A stretch of DNA of 64,000 bases from Cellulomonas gilvus ATCC 13127 (GCF_000218545.1 NC_015671.1:186001-250000), one strand, 5' to 3'; positions 35,763 to 44,253 are shown, numbered from the stretch's first letter. Notes: generated from the letters alone by a model not told the origin. Translations and numbers: made by a program.

Positions 35763-36140
35763 ATGAGTGAGCACATCGAGTACGTCGCCCGGACGGTGCG
35801 GCCCTACGCCGTCACCGGCGGGCGCGTGCGCTCGTCTCGCTCCGACCTGCCGATCGAGGCACTGGTCGAAGCGATGCCGGACGCTGTGTCGAGCCAGGGT
35901 CTGCCGCCCGAGCGGCGCGCGATCCTGCAGCATGCCGCAAGCAACTACATCTCGGTCGCCGAGCTGTCCGCACTGCTCCACCTGCCGCTCGGCGTGGTGC
36001 GGATCCTCGTCTCCGACATGTCCGAGCAGCAGCTCGTGCGCGTGCACACCTCTCAGCCGGTCGAGGTCAACACCGGTGAGTCCCCCGCCCTGTCCCTGAG
36101 CGTGCTGGAGAGTGTTCTCAATGGCATTTCCGCCCTCTGA
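35763..36140 (+). CDS. cvnC: DUF742 protein (CvnC-like)
   Basis: A 125-residue DUF742 protein, third gene of the conservon. It opens with VRPYAVTGGRVRSSRSDLPIEALV, the family hallmark, and continues with a winged-helix-like region (RRAILQHAASNYISVAELSALLHLPLGVVRILVSDMSEQQLV). The molecular role is not established; in actinobacteria it is almost always found between the roadblock and GTPase genes. Its 3' end overlaps the GTPase gene by 20 bp, indicating translational coupling. Confidence 0.93.
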   Translation: MSEHIEYVARTVRPYAVTGGRVRSSRSDLPIEALVEAMPDAVSSQGLPPERRAILQHAASNYISVAELSALLHLPLGVVRILVSDMSEQQLVRVHTSQPVEVNTGESPALSLSVLESVLNGISAL

Positions 36141-36732
36141 CGCCGCGGTGGCCGCACCGGCCGGAACCGCTGGCGCCGTCGCCCCCACCGTCGTCAAGAT
36201 CGTCGTCGCCGGCGGGTTCGCCGTCGGCAAGACGACCTTCATCGGGTCCATCTCGGACATCGAGCCTCTGAACACCGAGGCCGCGATGACCGAGCACTCC
36301 GTCGGCGTCGACGACGCCGGTGGCGTCTCGGACCGCAAGACCACCACCACGGTCGCCATGGACTTCGGCCGCATCGCGCTGCCGGGTTCGCTGTGGCTGT
36401 ACCTGTTCGGCACGCCTGGCCAGGACCGCTTCCTGTTCATGTGGGACGACCTGGTCCGCGGCGCCATCGGTGCCGTGGTGCTGGTGGACACCGACCGTCT
36501 CGACCAGTGCTTCCCGGCGGTCGACTACTTCGAGAGCCGTGGCATCCCGTTCGTCGTGGGCGTCAACTGCTTCGACGGCGTCGCCAAGCACGCGCTCGAC
36601 GACGTGCGCGAGGCGCTGGCCATCCCGGCCCACGTCCCCGTGCTCTACACGGACGCGCGCTCGCGCGCGGCCACCAAGCAGGCGCTGATCTCGCTGGTGC
36701 AGCTCGCGATGGAGCGACTGCGCCGCCGCTGA
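36121..36732 (+). CDS. cvnD: Ras-like GTPase of the conservon (CvnD-like)
   Basis: A 203-residue small GTPase, fourth gene of the conservon. The P-loop is VAGGFAVGKTTFIG, switch I contains the Thr run DRKTTTTVAMDFGRI, the G3 motif is FGTPGQDRF (Gln retained) and the base-recognition motif is VNCFDG in place of NKxD, a usual variation in this family. It is predicted to cycle between GTP and GDP at the membrane with the CvnA-B-C proteins. ATG 36121 gives the typical MAF start; a GTG at 36112 is in frame. A stem-loop at 36751-36783 ends the operon. Confidence 0.94.
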   Translation: MAFPPSDAAVAAPAGTAGAVAPTVVKIVVAGGFAVGKTTFIGSISDIEPLNTEAAMTEHSVGVDDAGGVSDRKTTTTVAMDFGRIALPGSLWLYLFGTPGQDRFLFMWDDLVRGAIGAVVLVDTDRLDQCFPAVDYFESRGIPFVVGVNCFDGVAKHALDDVREALAIPAHVPVLYTDARSRAATKQALISLVQLAMERLRRR

Positions 36733-36750
36733 TCCGCGGCAGTCGTCGGA

Positions 36751-36783
36751 CGGCCGGTTCACCTCTTCGGGTGGGCCGGCCGT
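36751..36783 (+). terminator. Stem-loop terminator after the conservon
   Basis: Thirteen paired positions (CGGCCGG core with two G-T pairs, then CACC/GGTG) around a 6-base loop, followed by TTCGTCG. It starts 18 bp after the GTPase stop codon. Confidence 0.65.
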
Positions 36784-36847
36784 TCGTCGTCCCCGACGAC
36801 GAGCCGACCACGCCCGGCGCCCGCGCCGGTGGGCCATGATGGGGCGC

Positions 36848-37300
36848 GTGCCACCCCGGGTCGTCGAGAGTCCGCGCGTGTACGCGGACGGCTCTGCCCT
36901 GACGCGGTTCCTGCCCGGTGCGCCCCAGGGGCAGATGTGGCGCGCGTGGGCCGAGCGGTTCGAGCCCATGCTCCTGACCACGCCGCTCGGCACCACGGAG
37001 CTGCGCGGGACCGCGCGCACTCTCGGCGGCCAGGCCGTGCAGGACGTGGCGCACGACGTCGCCCGCCGGCTCGAGGTGATCCGGTTCTCCGACCAGGCCA
37101 TCGCCCGCGCCACCGACGTGGGCGGGGTCGCGACCGCGTACGTCGCGCTGCACTGCGGCGCGATGCTGACCCACCGCGACGTCACCGGCGTGGCCACCTA
37201 CGACGCGCACCTGGCGCGCCTCGGGGCGCTGTTCGGGCTCGTCGTCGTCTCGCCCGGCCTCCCGACGCGATGGTGGGAGCGCGACGCGACCCCGTGGTGA
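36848..37300 (+). CDS. PIN-domain-like protein
   Basis: About 150 residues resembling a PIN nuclease fold: an N-terminal acidic position in RVYADGSALTRFL, a second in LLTTPLGTTELRG, and a C-terminal ATYDAHLARLGALFGLVVVSPG strand-helix-strand typical of VapC-like proteins. Of the usual four acidic residues, at least three can be placed. No antitoxin gene is adjacent, so a toxin-antitoxin role is not supported. Several starts are possible (ATG 36836, ATG 36839, GTG 36848). CATGAT followed by seven bases favours GTG 36848 in a leaderless transcript. Confidence 0.6.
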   Translation: MPPRVVESPRVYADGSALTRFLPGAPQGQMWRAWAERFEPMLLTTPLGTTELRGTARTLGGQAVQDVAHDVARRLEVIRFSDQAIARATDVGGVATAYVALHCGAMLTHRDVTGVATYDAHLARLGALFGLVVVSPGLPTRWWERDATPW

Positions 37301-37361
37301 CCTCGCTCCCGCACCCGTGCGCTGTGGGAGACTCGTCGCGCCGCCGGCTCAGGCCGGCGCT

Positions 37362-37451
37362 GGAGGGCTGGCTGAGCGGCCGAAAGCGACGGTCTTGAAA
37401 ACCGTTGGTGCGGTGACCCCGTACCCAAGGGTTCGAATCCCTTGCCCTCCG
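37362..37451 (+). tRNA. tRNA-Ser (anticodon TGA)
   Basis: A 90-base class II tRNA. The acceptor arms GGAGGGC (37362-37368) and GCCCTCC (37444-37450) pair fully. The anticodon arm ACGGT-CTTGAAA-ACCGT has TGA at 37396-37398, reading UCA. A long variable arm (GTGCGGTGACCCCGTAC region) and the T-arm GGGTTCGAATCCC follow. CCA is not encoded. Confidence 0.95.
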
Positions 37452-37785
37452 CCGTACGTGCGTTCCCGCAGATCGGAGAGGGGGACGACGTGACCGTAGT
37501 CGCCGACGGGCCAATGACAGTGGGCGAGGTCGCTGAGATGCCCGTGGTGGATGGCCGCCCGACGGTTGGCGAGGGCGACGCAGAGCCGGCCGGCGGAACC
37601 CCGACGCACGAGGACCTCGGAAGGCGTTCCGCGGTCATTCGCTTGGCCTGCTCGACGACGCCGGCCGTGACCCTGCGGTCCATCCACAGCGAGGGCTCGG
37701 ACACCTCGTTCGGGCGGGGATCCAGCGTCGCTGGACTGGGCTTCGATCGGAGCGCTAGCGACACCGGAAGGCTGGTCGCCCGGCG
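37452..37785. other. 334-bp gap after tRNA-Ser, no confident gene
   Basis: A plus-strand frame runs from inside the tRNA to 37789 and ends in a GTGA overlap with the next gene, but its translation matches nothing I know. On the minus strand, two frames read in succession (RVTAGVVEQAKRMTAERL, then SEVLVRRGSAGRLCVALANR) look like a decayed coding sequence. Third-position G+C is lower here than in neighbouring genes. Probably a remnant; no function is assigned. Confidence 0.3.
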
Positions 37786-38343
37786 GTGACAGCGCGAACG
37801 TGGCACAACCGGCTGCGCGCGGTCCTGGGGGTTCTCGCCATCGCGGCTCTGAGCGCGGGGTGCAGCGCCTCCACGGAGCTGCCTTCTGGGTCGCTGAGGA
37901 TTGGCCCCGGTGGGGAGGAGTTGAACTGTCCCGACCCCGGGGTGCGCCACGCGCGCGCCCTCGGTGCGGTGTGGGTCAAGAACCTCGGCGAGTCGCCGAT
38001 CCGGATTCGGAAGGTCGAACCCGTAGCCCCGGTCGATGTCGAGGTCGACGGGGTCTTCCTGGTGCCCGACGGCGGCAAGTGGTACTCCGTCGCTGCGGAC
38101 GTCCCGCCGTCCGTGGCGCAAGATGACGACTGGTCGGCCGATGCGTGGGCGCGAAGGGTCCCGCTCCAGGAGGCAGTGCTCGAGCCAGGCGAGCTCTGGC
38201 AGATCGTCCAGGTCATGCGCACGCTCAGCGACGAGGCGAGTTTCGAAGCGACCCGGGTCGAGTACGACGAGGACGGAGTACGGAGGGCGGGGCAGGACCG
38301 TACCGCCATGTACATCATGGGAGATGCACGGTGCCTGAGCTGA
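37786..38343 (+). CDS. Hypothetical lipoprotein
   Basis: A 185-residue secreted lipoprotein of unknown function. The signal peptide (RLRAVLGVLAIAALSAGC) has a lipobox with Cys at about residue 26. The mature part is about 160 residues with an Ig-like or beta-rich pattern (GAVWVKNLGESPIRIRKVEPVAPVDVEVDGVFLVP) and ends DRTAMYIMGDARCLS; the second Cys may pair with the Cys in LNCPDPG. Codon use is less GC3-biased than in neighbours (several GAA, GTA, GCT codons), suggesting a different origin. It lies between tRNA-Ser and another orphan gene. Confidence 0.65.
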   Translation: MTARTWHNRLRAVLGVLAIAALSAGCSASTELPSGSLRIGPGGEELNCPDPGVRHARALGAVWVKNLGESPIRIRKVEPVAPVDVEVDGVFLVPDGGKWYSVAADVPPSVAQDDDWSADAWARRVPLQEAVLEPGELWQIVQVMRTLSDEASFEATRVEYDEDGVRRAGQDRTAMYIMGDARCLS

Positions 38344-38536
38344 GCGCGGCGGCTCGGGCGGCTCAGTGCGGCGGCGCGCGGCGTGGACCACGCATCCGGC
38401 GGTGCCGTGTTTCCGGCCGAGTCGCCTGCGCTGCTCACACCTGCCGAGCGAGGGCGAGTGGTGTCATGCCCACGGGCATCCACAGCGGTTGATGGGTGGT
38501 CGCGTACTCGCTCGACCCGCTGGCAGGATCGACTCC

Positions 38537-38971
38537 ATGCCCACGTTCCGGGTCGAACCGAAGGTGTCCGGCGAGCTCGGACCGGATGCCGTACTGAACA
38601 CGTCGACGTGGCCGCCGGTCGTCGAGTACTTCCAGTTCGCCTTCGACGCCTGGCGGGGTGAGGACATCGTCGAGACGTTCCCGACGTTCCTGGTCACGGA
38701 CCGGTTGCGCCGGGCACTCGAGAGCGCGTCGATCACCGGGTTGGTGTTCGGGCACGTCGACGCGTGCAAGGGAGAGCAGTTCGACATCCTGATGCGCGGC
38801 GAGGACGTCGATCTCGGGCAGTGGCACCGCATGGACGTCGTCGGCCGGCCGGACGCGGACGACGCCTGGCTGGTAGCGAACCACCTGACCGTGAACGAGC
38901 GATTGATGGCCTTGTTGAGCTCATTCGATCTCAACGGCTCGATCGTCACCGAGTCGCCCGAGGGCGGATGA
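38537..38971 (+). CDS. Conserved hypothetical protein
   Basis: A 144-residue soluble protein with no recognised catalytic motif. It begins MPTFRVEPKVSGELGPDAVL and contains WPPVVEYFQFAFDAWRGEDIVETFPTFLVTDRLRRAL and ITGLVFGHVDACKGEQF, a layout I associate with small actinobacterial hypothetical proteins and loosely with immunity-type (Imm11-like) proteins; the latter is only a guess. CAGGAT ends seven bases before the ATG, with no ribosome binding site. Codon use is less GC3-rich than average, as in the upstream lipoprotein gene. No toxin gene is adjacent. The 193-bp gap before it shows no gene. Confidence 0.6.
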   Translation: MPTFRVEPKVSGELGPDAVLNTSTWPPVVEYFQFAFDAWRGEDIVETFPTFLVTDRLRRALESASITGLVFGHVDACKGEQFDILMRGEDVDLGQWHRMDVVGRPDADDAWLVANHLTVNERLMALLSSFDLNGSIVTESPEGG

Positions 38972-39042
38972 GGGCCTCTCGAGAGAGGCGCGCGACGAAG
39001 GTCCTGAGAGCCCGACCAGGCGCGGCCCGGACGTCGGCACCC

Positions 39043-39405
39043 TCAGGACGCCGCGGAGCCGCGCAGGATCGAGGACATCTTCTTGCCGCGGGCGACCTCG
39101 TCGACCAGCTTGTCGAGCCAGCGGATCTTCTGCATGAGCGGGTCCTCGATCTCCTCGACCCGGATCCCGCAGATGAGCCCGGTGATGAGGGCGGCGTTCG
39201 GGTTGAGGTGCGGTGCCCGCTCGAAGAACGTGGCGTAGTCGACCTCGTCGTCGAGCACGCGGCGCAGGCCCGCGTCGTCGTACCCCGTGAGCCAGCGGAT
39301 CACCTCGTCGACCTCGGCCTGCGTGCGGCCCTTGCGCTCGACCTTCTGGACGTAGAGCGGGTACACGCTGGCGACGCTCATCGAGAACACCCGGTGCCCA
39401 GCCAC
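39043..39405 (-). CDS. DUF2200 family protein
   Basis: A 120-residue cytoplasmic protein of the DUF2200 family, recognised from HRVFSMSVASVYPLYVQKVERKGRTQAEVDEVIRWLTGY at the start and NPNAALITGLICGIRVEEIEDPLMQKIRWLDKLVDEVARGKKM at the end. The function is unknown; the C-terminal helices resemble a small all-alpha fold and have no catalytic residues I can name. The GTG at 39405 is chosen because the family starts shortly before the RVFSMS motif and CACAAT lies six bases upstream. Divergent from lppM. Confidence 0.85.
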   Translation of the reverse strand: MAGHRVFSMSVASVYPLYVQKVERKGRTQAEVDEVIRWLTGYDDAGLRRVLDDEVDYATFFERAPHLNPNAALITGLICGIRVEEIEDPLMQKIRWLDKLVDEVARGKKMSSILRGSAAS

Positions 39406-39497
39406 GCGGCCATTGTGCCTCCGGTGCGGCGCGCAGCACACCCACCCGACGGGCGTTCGGCTGACGCGGGCGGCGTGGTGCCGCAAGGATGGGGCAC

Positions 39498-40361
39498 ATG
39501 ACACCCCGACACAGACTGACCCAGCCTGTCGCCCTGGTGGCCGGCGCCGTGATGGTCCTGCTCGCCCTCTCCGGATGCATGAAGCTGGACATGGACGTCG
39601 CGTTCAACAAGGACGACACCGTGGAAGGCACGGTCGTCATGGCGGCCAGCAAGGCGGCGCTCGAGACCATGGGCGCGTCCTTCGACGACCTCGTCGGTGA
39701 CGAGGACCCCTTCGACGGCGACGCGACGTCCGAGCCCTACGAGGACGACACGTTCGTCGGCCGCACCTACACGCTCAAGGCCGTCCCGCTCGAGGACTTC
39801 GGCGACGAGACCATGAGCGTCACGCACGAGGACGGCAAGTTCACGGTCGACGGCTCGCTCCCGCTCGACATGGAGTCCGGCATGGACGCCGAGCAGCTGT
39901 CCGGCGCCGAGATCACCATCACGTTCCGCTTCCCCGGCCCGGTGGAGAGCGCCAACGGCCGCATCGACGGCAACGCGGTCACGTGGGAGGGCGAGCCGGG
40001 GACGACGCTCGAGATGCAGGCGGTCGCCAAGGACAGCGGCAGCTCGTTCCCGGTGCTGCTCGTGGTGCTGCTCGTCGTCGGTCTCCTGGTCGTGGTGGGC
40101 GTGGTGCTGGCCGTCGTGCTGGTCAAGCGCCGCTCGAAGACGCAGGCCGCGCCCGCGCCGTTCGGTGCCGCGCCGTACGGCGCCCCCGCGCCGGGTGCGC
40201 CGCCCGCCGGCGTCGAGGCCCCCGGAGCGCCGGTGCCCCCGGTGGCACCCGCGCCCGCCACCCCGCCGGCACCTGCCACCCCGCCCCCTCCGGCGGCCCC
40301 GCCCGCTCCGGAGACCCTGCCCGCACCCCAGCAGCAGCCGCCGGCTGCCCCGCAGCAGTGA
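39498..40361 (+). CDS. lppM: LppM-type lipoprotein with C-terminal membrane anchor
   Basis: A 287-residue envelope protein. The signal peptide ends in a lipobox (LLALSGCMKLDMDV, Cys about residue 25). The LppM domain (about 26-185) is followed by one strong transmembrane helix (FPVLLVVLLVVGLLVVVGVVLAVVLV) and a Lys/Arg stop, then a cytoplasmic tail of about 75 residues rich in Pro and Ala (PPAPATPPPPAAPPAP). This lipid-plus-TM layout is typical of actinobacterial LppM. ATG 39498 is preferred over 39489 because AAGGAT lies seven bases upstream. A terminator at 40383 follows. Confidence 0.8.
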   Translation: MTPRHRLTQPVALVAGAVMVLLALSGCMKLDMDVAFNKDDTVEGTVVMAASKAALETMGASFDDLVGDEDPFDGDATSEPYEDDTFVGRTYTLKAVPLEDFGDETMSVTHEDGKFTVDGSLPLDMESGMDAEQLSGAEITITFRFPGPVESANGRIDGNAVTWEGEPGTTLEMQAVAKDSGSSFPVLLVVLLVVGLLVVVGVVLAVVLVKRRSKTQAAPAPFGAAPYGAPAPGAPPAGVEAPGAPVPPVAPAPATPPAPATPPPPAAPPAPETLPAPQQQPPAAPQQ

Positions 40362-40382
40362 CGGTCTGACGCGACGACGCCG

Positions 40383-40416
40383 GGCCGACGCGCCGCCTCC
40401 GGGTGGCGCGTCGGCC
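40383..40416 (+). terminator. Stem-loop terminator after lppM
   Basis: A perfect 12-bp stem (GGCCGACGCGCC and its complement) with a 10-base loop. The next gene's -10 element TAGGCT (40417-40422) begins immediately after it. Confidence 0.65.
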
Positions 40417-40422
40417 TAGGCT
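40417..40422 (+). promoter_or_regulatory. -10 element TAGGCT of the RNB ribonuclease gene
   Basis: TAGGCT, six bases (CGGCGG), then GTG 40429. It directly abuts the lppM terminator stem. Confidence 0.5.
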
Positions 40423-40428
40423 CGGCGG

Positions 40429-41895
40429 GTGCCTCGTCGACGAGTTCGCCTCGCAGTCCCGTCCGCACGCCTGGCCGAGGTGGACCAGGCGGTCCGCGCA
40501 GGCCTGCAGACCCTTCGCGACGAGCTGGGCGTCCCCGCCGACTTCCCTGCAGCGGTTCGTGCCGAGGCGGCCGAACGCGCCGCCGCCGGTCCGGCGGACG
40601 CCCCGCGCGACGACGCGCGCGACGTCCCGCTGCTGACGATCGACCCACCCGGCTCGATGGACCTGGACCAGGCGCTGCACATCGAGCGCCGCGGGGACGG
40701 GTTCCGCGTCCGCTACGCGATCGCCGACGTCGCGTCCTGGGTGACGCCGGGCGGCGCGGTGGACGGCGAGGCGCGCGCCCGCGTCACCACGCTGTACGCG
40801 CCCGACGGCCGCACGCCGTTGCACCCTCCGGAGCTGAGCGAGGGCGCGGCGAGCCTGCTCCCGGGCCAGGAGGCTCCCGCGGCGCTCTGGCAGATCGACC
40901 TGGACGCCGACGGCGCGGTGGAGCGGGTGACGGTCCGCCGGGCCACGGTGCGCAGCACCGCGCGGCTCACGTACGACGAGGTGCAGCGGGCGATCGAGGC
41001 GGGCACCGGGCTCGCGGGCGACGACGGGCCCCTGGCGCTGCTGTGGGAGGTCGGCGAGCTGCGGGTCGCGGCCGAGCGCGCACGCGGCGGCATCACGCTG
41101 CCCACGCCCGAGCAGGAGGTCGACCGCACCGCGGACGGTGCGTGGGTGCTGACCAGCCGCACCACGCTCCCGGTCGAGGAGTGGAACGCGCAGATCTCGT
41201 TGCTCACGGGCATGTGCGCGGCGCGCCTGATGCTCGACGCGGGCGTCGGCGTGCTGCGCACGCTGCCGGATGCGCAGGCGGGTGACGTCGCCCGGCTCCG
41301 ACGCACCGCGCTCGCCCTGGGTGTGGACTGGCCGCAGGGAACGGCGCCCGGGGCGGTGCTGCGCACGCTCGACGCGGCCCGCCCGCAGCACGCCGCGGTG
41401 CTCACCGAGGCGACCTCGCTGCTGCGCGGCGCCGCGTACGTCGCGTTCGACGGCCAGGTCCCGGAGCGCGTCACGCACGGCGCGATCGCGGCGCCGTACG
41501 CGCACGTGACGGCGCCCCTGCGCCGGCTGGTGGACCGGTTCGGCACCGAGGTGTGCCTTGCGGTGAGCGCAGGTGAGCCGGTGCCGGACTGGGTGCGCGG
41601 CGCCCTGCCGACGCTCCCGGAGCTCATGGCCGCGGGTGATCGTCGGGCGTCCGCGTACGAGCGCGGATGCCTGGACCTGGTCGAGGCGGCGCTGCTGAGC
41701 GGCCGCGAGGGGCAGGAGTTCACGGGCGTGGTGGTGGACGTCCGCGACGACGGCCGCTCGGGCGTGCTGCAGGTGGCCGACCCGGTGGTGCACGCCAAGA
41801 TCGTCGGGGAGGGCCTCGAGCAGGGCACGCAGGTGCGGGTGCGGCTGGTGCACGCGGACGTCGCGACGCGCACGGTCCGCTTCGAGGAGGCCTGA
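40429..41895 (+). CDS. RNB-domain ribonuclease (RNase II/R family)
   Basis: A 488-residue 3'-5' exoribonuclease. The RNB catalytic site is clear: LTIDPPGSMDLDQALHIERRGDG, with the conserved Asp cluster that binds magnesium, then YAIADVASWV. APYAHVTAPLRRLVDRFG is the RNA-clamping segment. It is much shorter than E. coli RNase II or RNase R (about 640-810 residues) because the N-terminal cold-shock domains are missing; a short OB/S1-like part may remain at the C-terminus (FTGVVVDVRDDGRSGVLQV). This compact form is common in actinobacteria. It is convergent with the DHA2 gene. Confidence 0.9.
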   Translation: MPRRRVRLAVPSARLAEVDQAVRAGLQTLRDELGVPADFPAAVRAEAAERAAAGPADAPRDDARDVPLLTIDPPGSMDLDQALHIERRGDGFRVRYAIADVASWVTPGGAVDGEARARVTTLYAPDGRTPLHPPELSEGAASLLPGQEAPAALWQIDLDADGAVERVTVRRATVRSTARLTYDEVQRAIEAGTGLAGDDGPLALLWEVGELRVAAERARGGITLPTPEQEVDRTADGAWVLTSRTTLPVEEWNAQISLLTGMCAARLMLDAGVGVLRTLPDAQAGDVARLRRTALALGVDWPQGTAPGAVLRTLDAARPQHAAVLTEATSLLRGAAYVAFDGQVPERVTHGAIAAPYAHVTAPLRRLVDRFGTEVCLAVSAGEPVPDWVRGALPTLPELMAAGDRRASAYERGCLDLVEAALLSGREGQEFTGVVVDVRDDGRSGVLQVADPVVHAKIVGEGLEQGTQVRVRLVHADVATRTVRFEEA

Positions 41896-41924
41896 TCCGG
41901 CCGGAGCCGGCCCCGGACGCCAGA

Positions 41925-41966
41925 AGTCCCGGTCCGCGAGCGGCGGCGCCGCTGCGGACCGGGACT
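41925..41966. terminator. Bidirectional terminator between the RNB and DHA2 genes
   Basis: A 13-bp perfect stem (AGTCCCGGTCCGC and complement) continues, after one unpaired G, into a 6-bp inner stem (AGCGGC/GCCGCT) with a 3-base loop. It lies between two convergent stop codons. Confidence 0.75.
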
Positions 41967-41976
41967 CCGGGACCGA

Positions 41977-43533
41977 TCAGGCCGCGGCCACCGCGCCCTC
42001 CGTGGGCAGGTCGCTGCGGCGCGCCTGGATCAGCGTCACCGCGGCGACGAGCCCGAGCGCCAGGAGCCCGGCGCCCGCGAAGTACGCCACGTGGTAGCCC
42101 GCCACGTTCGCGGTCGCGATGGCGGCCGGCGAACCGGCGTCCTGCCCGGACGCGATGAGCTCCGCGAACTTGTCGGTGGTCGCCGTGAGCGCGAACGTGT
42201 TGAGCAGGGCCAGGCCCAGCGAGCCGCCGACCTGCTGCGACGTGTTGAGCACCGCGCTGGCGATGCCCGCGTCGTGGCCGCCCACCCCCACCAGCGCGGT
42301 GGAGGAGGCCGGGATGAACACCATCGACATGCCGACGCTCAGCACGACGAGCGCGGGCAGCACCGTGGTCCAGTAGTTCGAGTCCGGCTGGGTCCGGGTC
42401 AGCAGCAGCATCCCGACGATGCCGGCGGTGAGGCCGACCACGAGCAGCGGCTTGGGTCCCACGCGCGGCAGGAGCTGCGCGACGAGCCCGGCGACCAGGA
42501 TCAGCGAGACGCTGAACGGGAGGAACGCGAAGCCCGCCTTCATGGGCTCGTACCCCAGCACGTACTGGAAGTAGAACGTCATGAACAGGAACATCGAGAA
42601 CAGGCCCGCGCCCACCAGCAGGAAGATCAGGTAGGAGCCGCCGCGGTTGCGGTCGAGCACGATGCGCAGCGGCAGCAGCGGGTTGGCGACCCGCCGCTCG
42701 AGGAGCACGAACCCGACCAGGAGCGCGGCCGCCACCGCGAGCAGCGTCACCACCAGCGGGTCGGTCCAGCCGACCGCCTGGGGCAGGCCCGCGGCGTTCG
42801 TGGTCTGCTTGGCCGCCTCGGTGAAGGCGTACACGAGGACCACCAGGCCGACGCTCGACAGCAGCGCCCCGGGGATGTCGAAGTGGCGGTCACCGGTGGC
42901 GCGGGACTCACGCAGCACCCGGATGCCCACGACCGCGGTGACGAGCGCGATGGGCAGGTTCACGTACAGGCACCAGCGCCAGTCGAGGTACTCGGTGAGC
43001 GCCCCGCCCGCGAGCAGGCCGATCGCGGCGCCACCGCCGGAGATCGCACCGAAGACGCCGAACGCCTTGGCACGCTCGCGCGCCTCGGTGAACGTGACCG
43101 TGATGAGCGCGAGCGCGGCCGGGGCGAGCAGCGCACCGAAGACGCCCTGCAGGGCACGGGCGCCGAACAGCATGCCCGCGTTCTGCGCGGCACCGCCCAG
43201 GGCGGATGCCACCGCGAAGCCGATCAGGCCGATCAGCATCGCGCGCTTGCGGCCCAGGTAGTCGGCCACGCGCCCGCCGAGCAGGAGCAGTCCGCCGAAC
43301 GCGAGCGTGTAGGCCGTCACGCCCCACTGGACGTCGGCGTCGGCGATGCGGAGGTCCGCCCCGGCCGACGGCAGCGCGATGTTCATGATGGACGCGTCGA
43401 GCACCAGCATGAGCTGGGTGACGGCGATGACGGCCAGGATCCGCCAGCGTCGGGGATCGGGTGCGGACGTCTCCAGCGGCGGTGCCGCCGTGACCGGGGA
43501 CGTCGCCTTGGCGACGCTCACGGGCTCGGTCAT
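41977..43533 (-). CDS. DHA2-family (EmrB/QacA-type) MFS multidrug exporter
   Basis: A 518-residue drug:proton antiporter with 14 predicted membrane segments. Motif D1-like LDASIMNIALP in helix 1, motif A (GGRVADYLGRKRAML) in the 2-3 loop and the motif C-like GAISGGGAAIGLLAGGALTEYLDWRWCLYVNLPIAL in helix 5 are all present and define the 14-TM DHA2 group. The substrate is unknown. TTGGAG lies before the ATG. The 288-bp divergent region toward YchJ carries no adjacent regulator gene; the usual TetR or MarR partner is absent. Confidence 0.92.
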   Translation of the reverse strand: MTEPVSVAKATSPVTAAPPLETSAPDPRRWRILAVIAVTQLMLVLDASIMNIALPSAGADLRIADADVQWGVTAYTLAFGGLLLLGGRVADYLGRKRAMLIGLIGFAVASALGGAAQNAGMLFGARALQGVFGALLAPAALALITVTFTEARERAKAFGVFGAISGGGAAIGLLAGGALTEYLDWRWCLYVNLPIALVTAVVGIRVLRESRATGDRHFDIPGALLSSVGLVVLVYAFTEAAKQTTNAAGLPQAVGWTDPLVVTLLAVAAALLVGFVLLERRVANPLLPLRIVLDRNRGGSYLIFLLVGAGLFSMFLFMTFYFQYVLGYEPMKAGFAFLPFSVSLILVAGLVAQLLPRVGPKPLLVVGLTAGIVGMLLLTRTQPDSNYWTTVLPALVVLSVGMSMVFIPASSTALVGVGGHDAGIASAVLNTSQQVGGSLGLALLNTFALTATTDKFAELIASGQDAGSPAAIATANVAGYHVAYFAGAGLLALGLVAAVTLIQARRSDLPTEGAVAAA

Positions 43534-43821
43534 GGTGTCTCCAACAGGTCACGGGCGCGCGGGCGCGCCGAGGAAGGCAAGGGGTGGTGGGCGACGATGC
43601 CGAGTGGCGGTGCCGACGCTAATGAGAGGGTCTGACACGCCCGGTTCGTCCGGTGCGACGGCGGCTGACCCAGCGTCTCGTCGGACGGGGTCCAGAAGAC
43701 TCCCGGCGCCCGCGCGAGGTCAACGCAATTGGCTCACAGCAGAACGGTTGCTGCGAGCATCGACAGTGCGCCCACCTGCGGCGTCAGGCGTGCGGACCAT
43801 TGCCCGGACCATACTGACGCG

Positions 43822-44211
43822 GTGACCGCGACCCGCTGCCCGTGCTCGAGCGGGCTGACCTACGCCGAGTGCTGCGAGCCGCTGCACCTGGGCGCAGCCC
43901 GCGCCGGGACCGCCGAGCAGCTCATGCGCTCGCGGTTCAGCGCGTTCGCGGTGGGGGACGCCGCCTACCTGGTCCGCACGTGGCACCCGACCACCCGCCC
44001 CGCCAGTGTCGAGCTCGACGACGACGTCACCTGGTACCGCCTGGACGTGCGGACGACGAGCGGCGGCGGCCCGTTCGACACCCGCGGGACGGTCGAGTTC
44101 GAGGCGTTCCACCGCGGCCCCGGCGGCCGCGGCTCGCTCCACGAGGTCAGCAGGTTCGTCCGCGACGCCGACGGCTGGCAGTACGTCGACGGCGACGTGA
44201 GCGCGACCTAG
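43822..44211 (+). CDS. YchJ family protein (SEC-C motif)
   Basis: A 129-residue protein of the UPF0225/YchJ family. It opens with the zinc-binding SEC-C motif CPCSSGLTYAECCEPLH and continues with the NTF2-like domain (AEQLMRSRFSAFAVGDAAYLVRTWHPTTRP, then FEAFHRGPGGRGSLHEVSRFVRDADGWQYVDGD). The function is unknown. Starting at GTG 43822 puts the SEC-C motif at residue 6, as in relatives; CATACT lies six bases upstream and there is no ribosome binding site. The frame is open further upstream but has no family similarity there. Confidence 0.9.
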   Translation: MTATRCPCSSGLTYAECCEPLHLGAARAGTAEQLMRSRFSAFAVGDAAYLVRTWHPTTRPASVELDDDVTWYRLDVRTTSGGGPFDTRGTVEFEAFHRGPGGRGSLHEVSRFVRDADGWQYVDGDVSAT

Positions 44212-44253
44212 CGGGTATGCGGTGACGCGAGGGCGGCGCCCTGGGGCGGGAAC

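Noticed and set aside
36848-37300. VapC-type toxin of a toxin-antitoxin pair
   Set aside because: The fold looks PIN-like, but no short antitoxin gene precedes or follows it.
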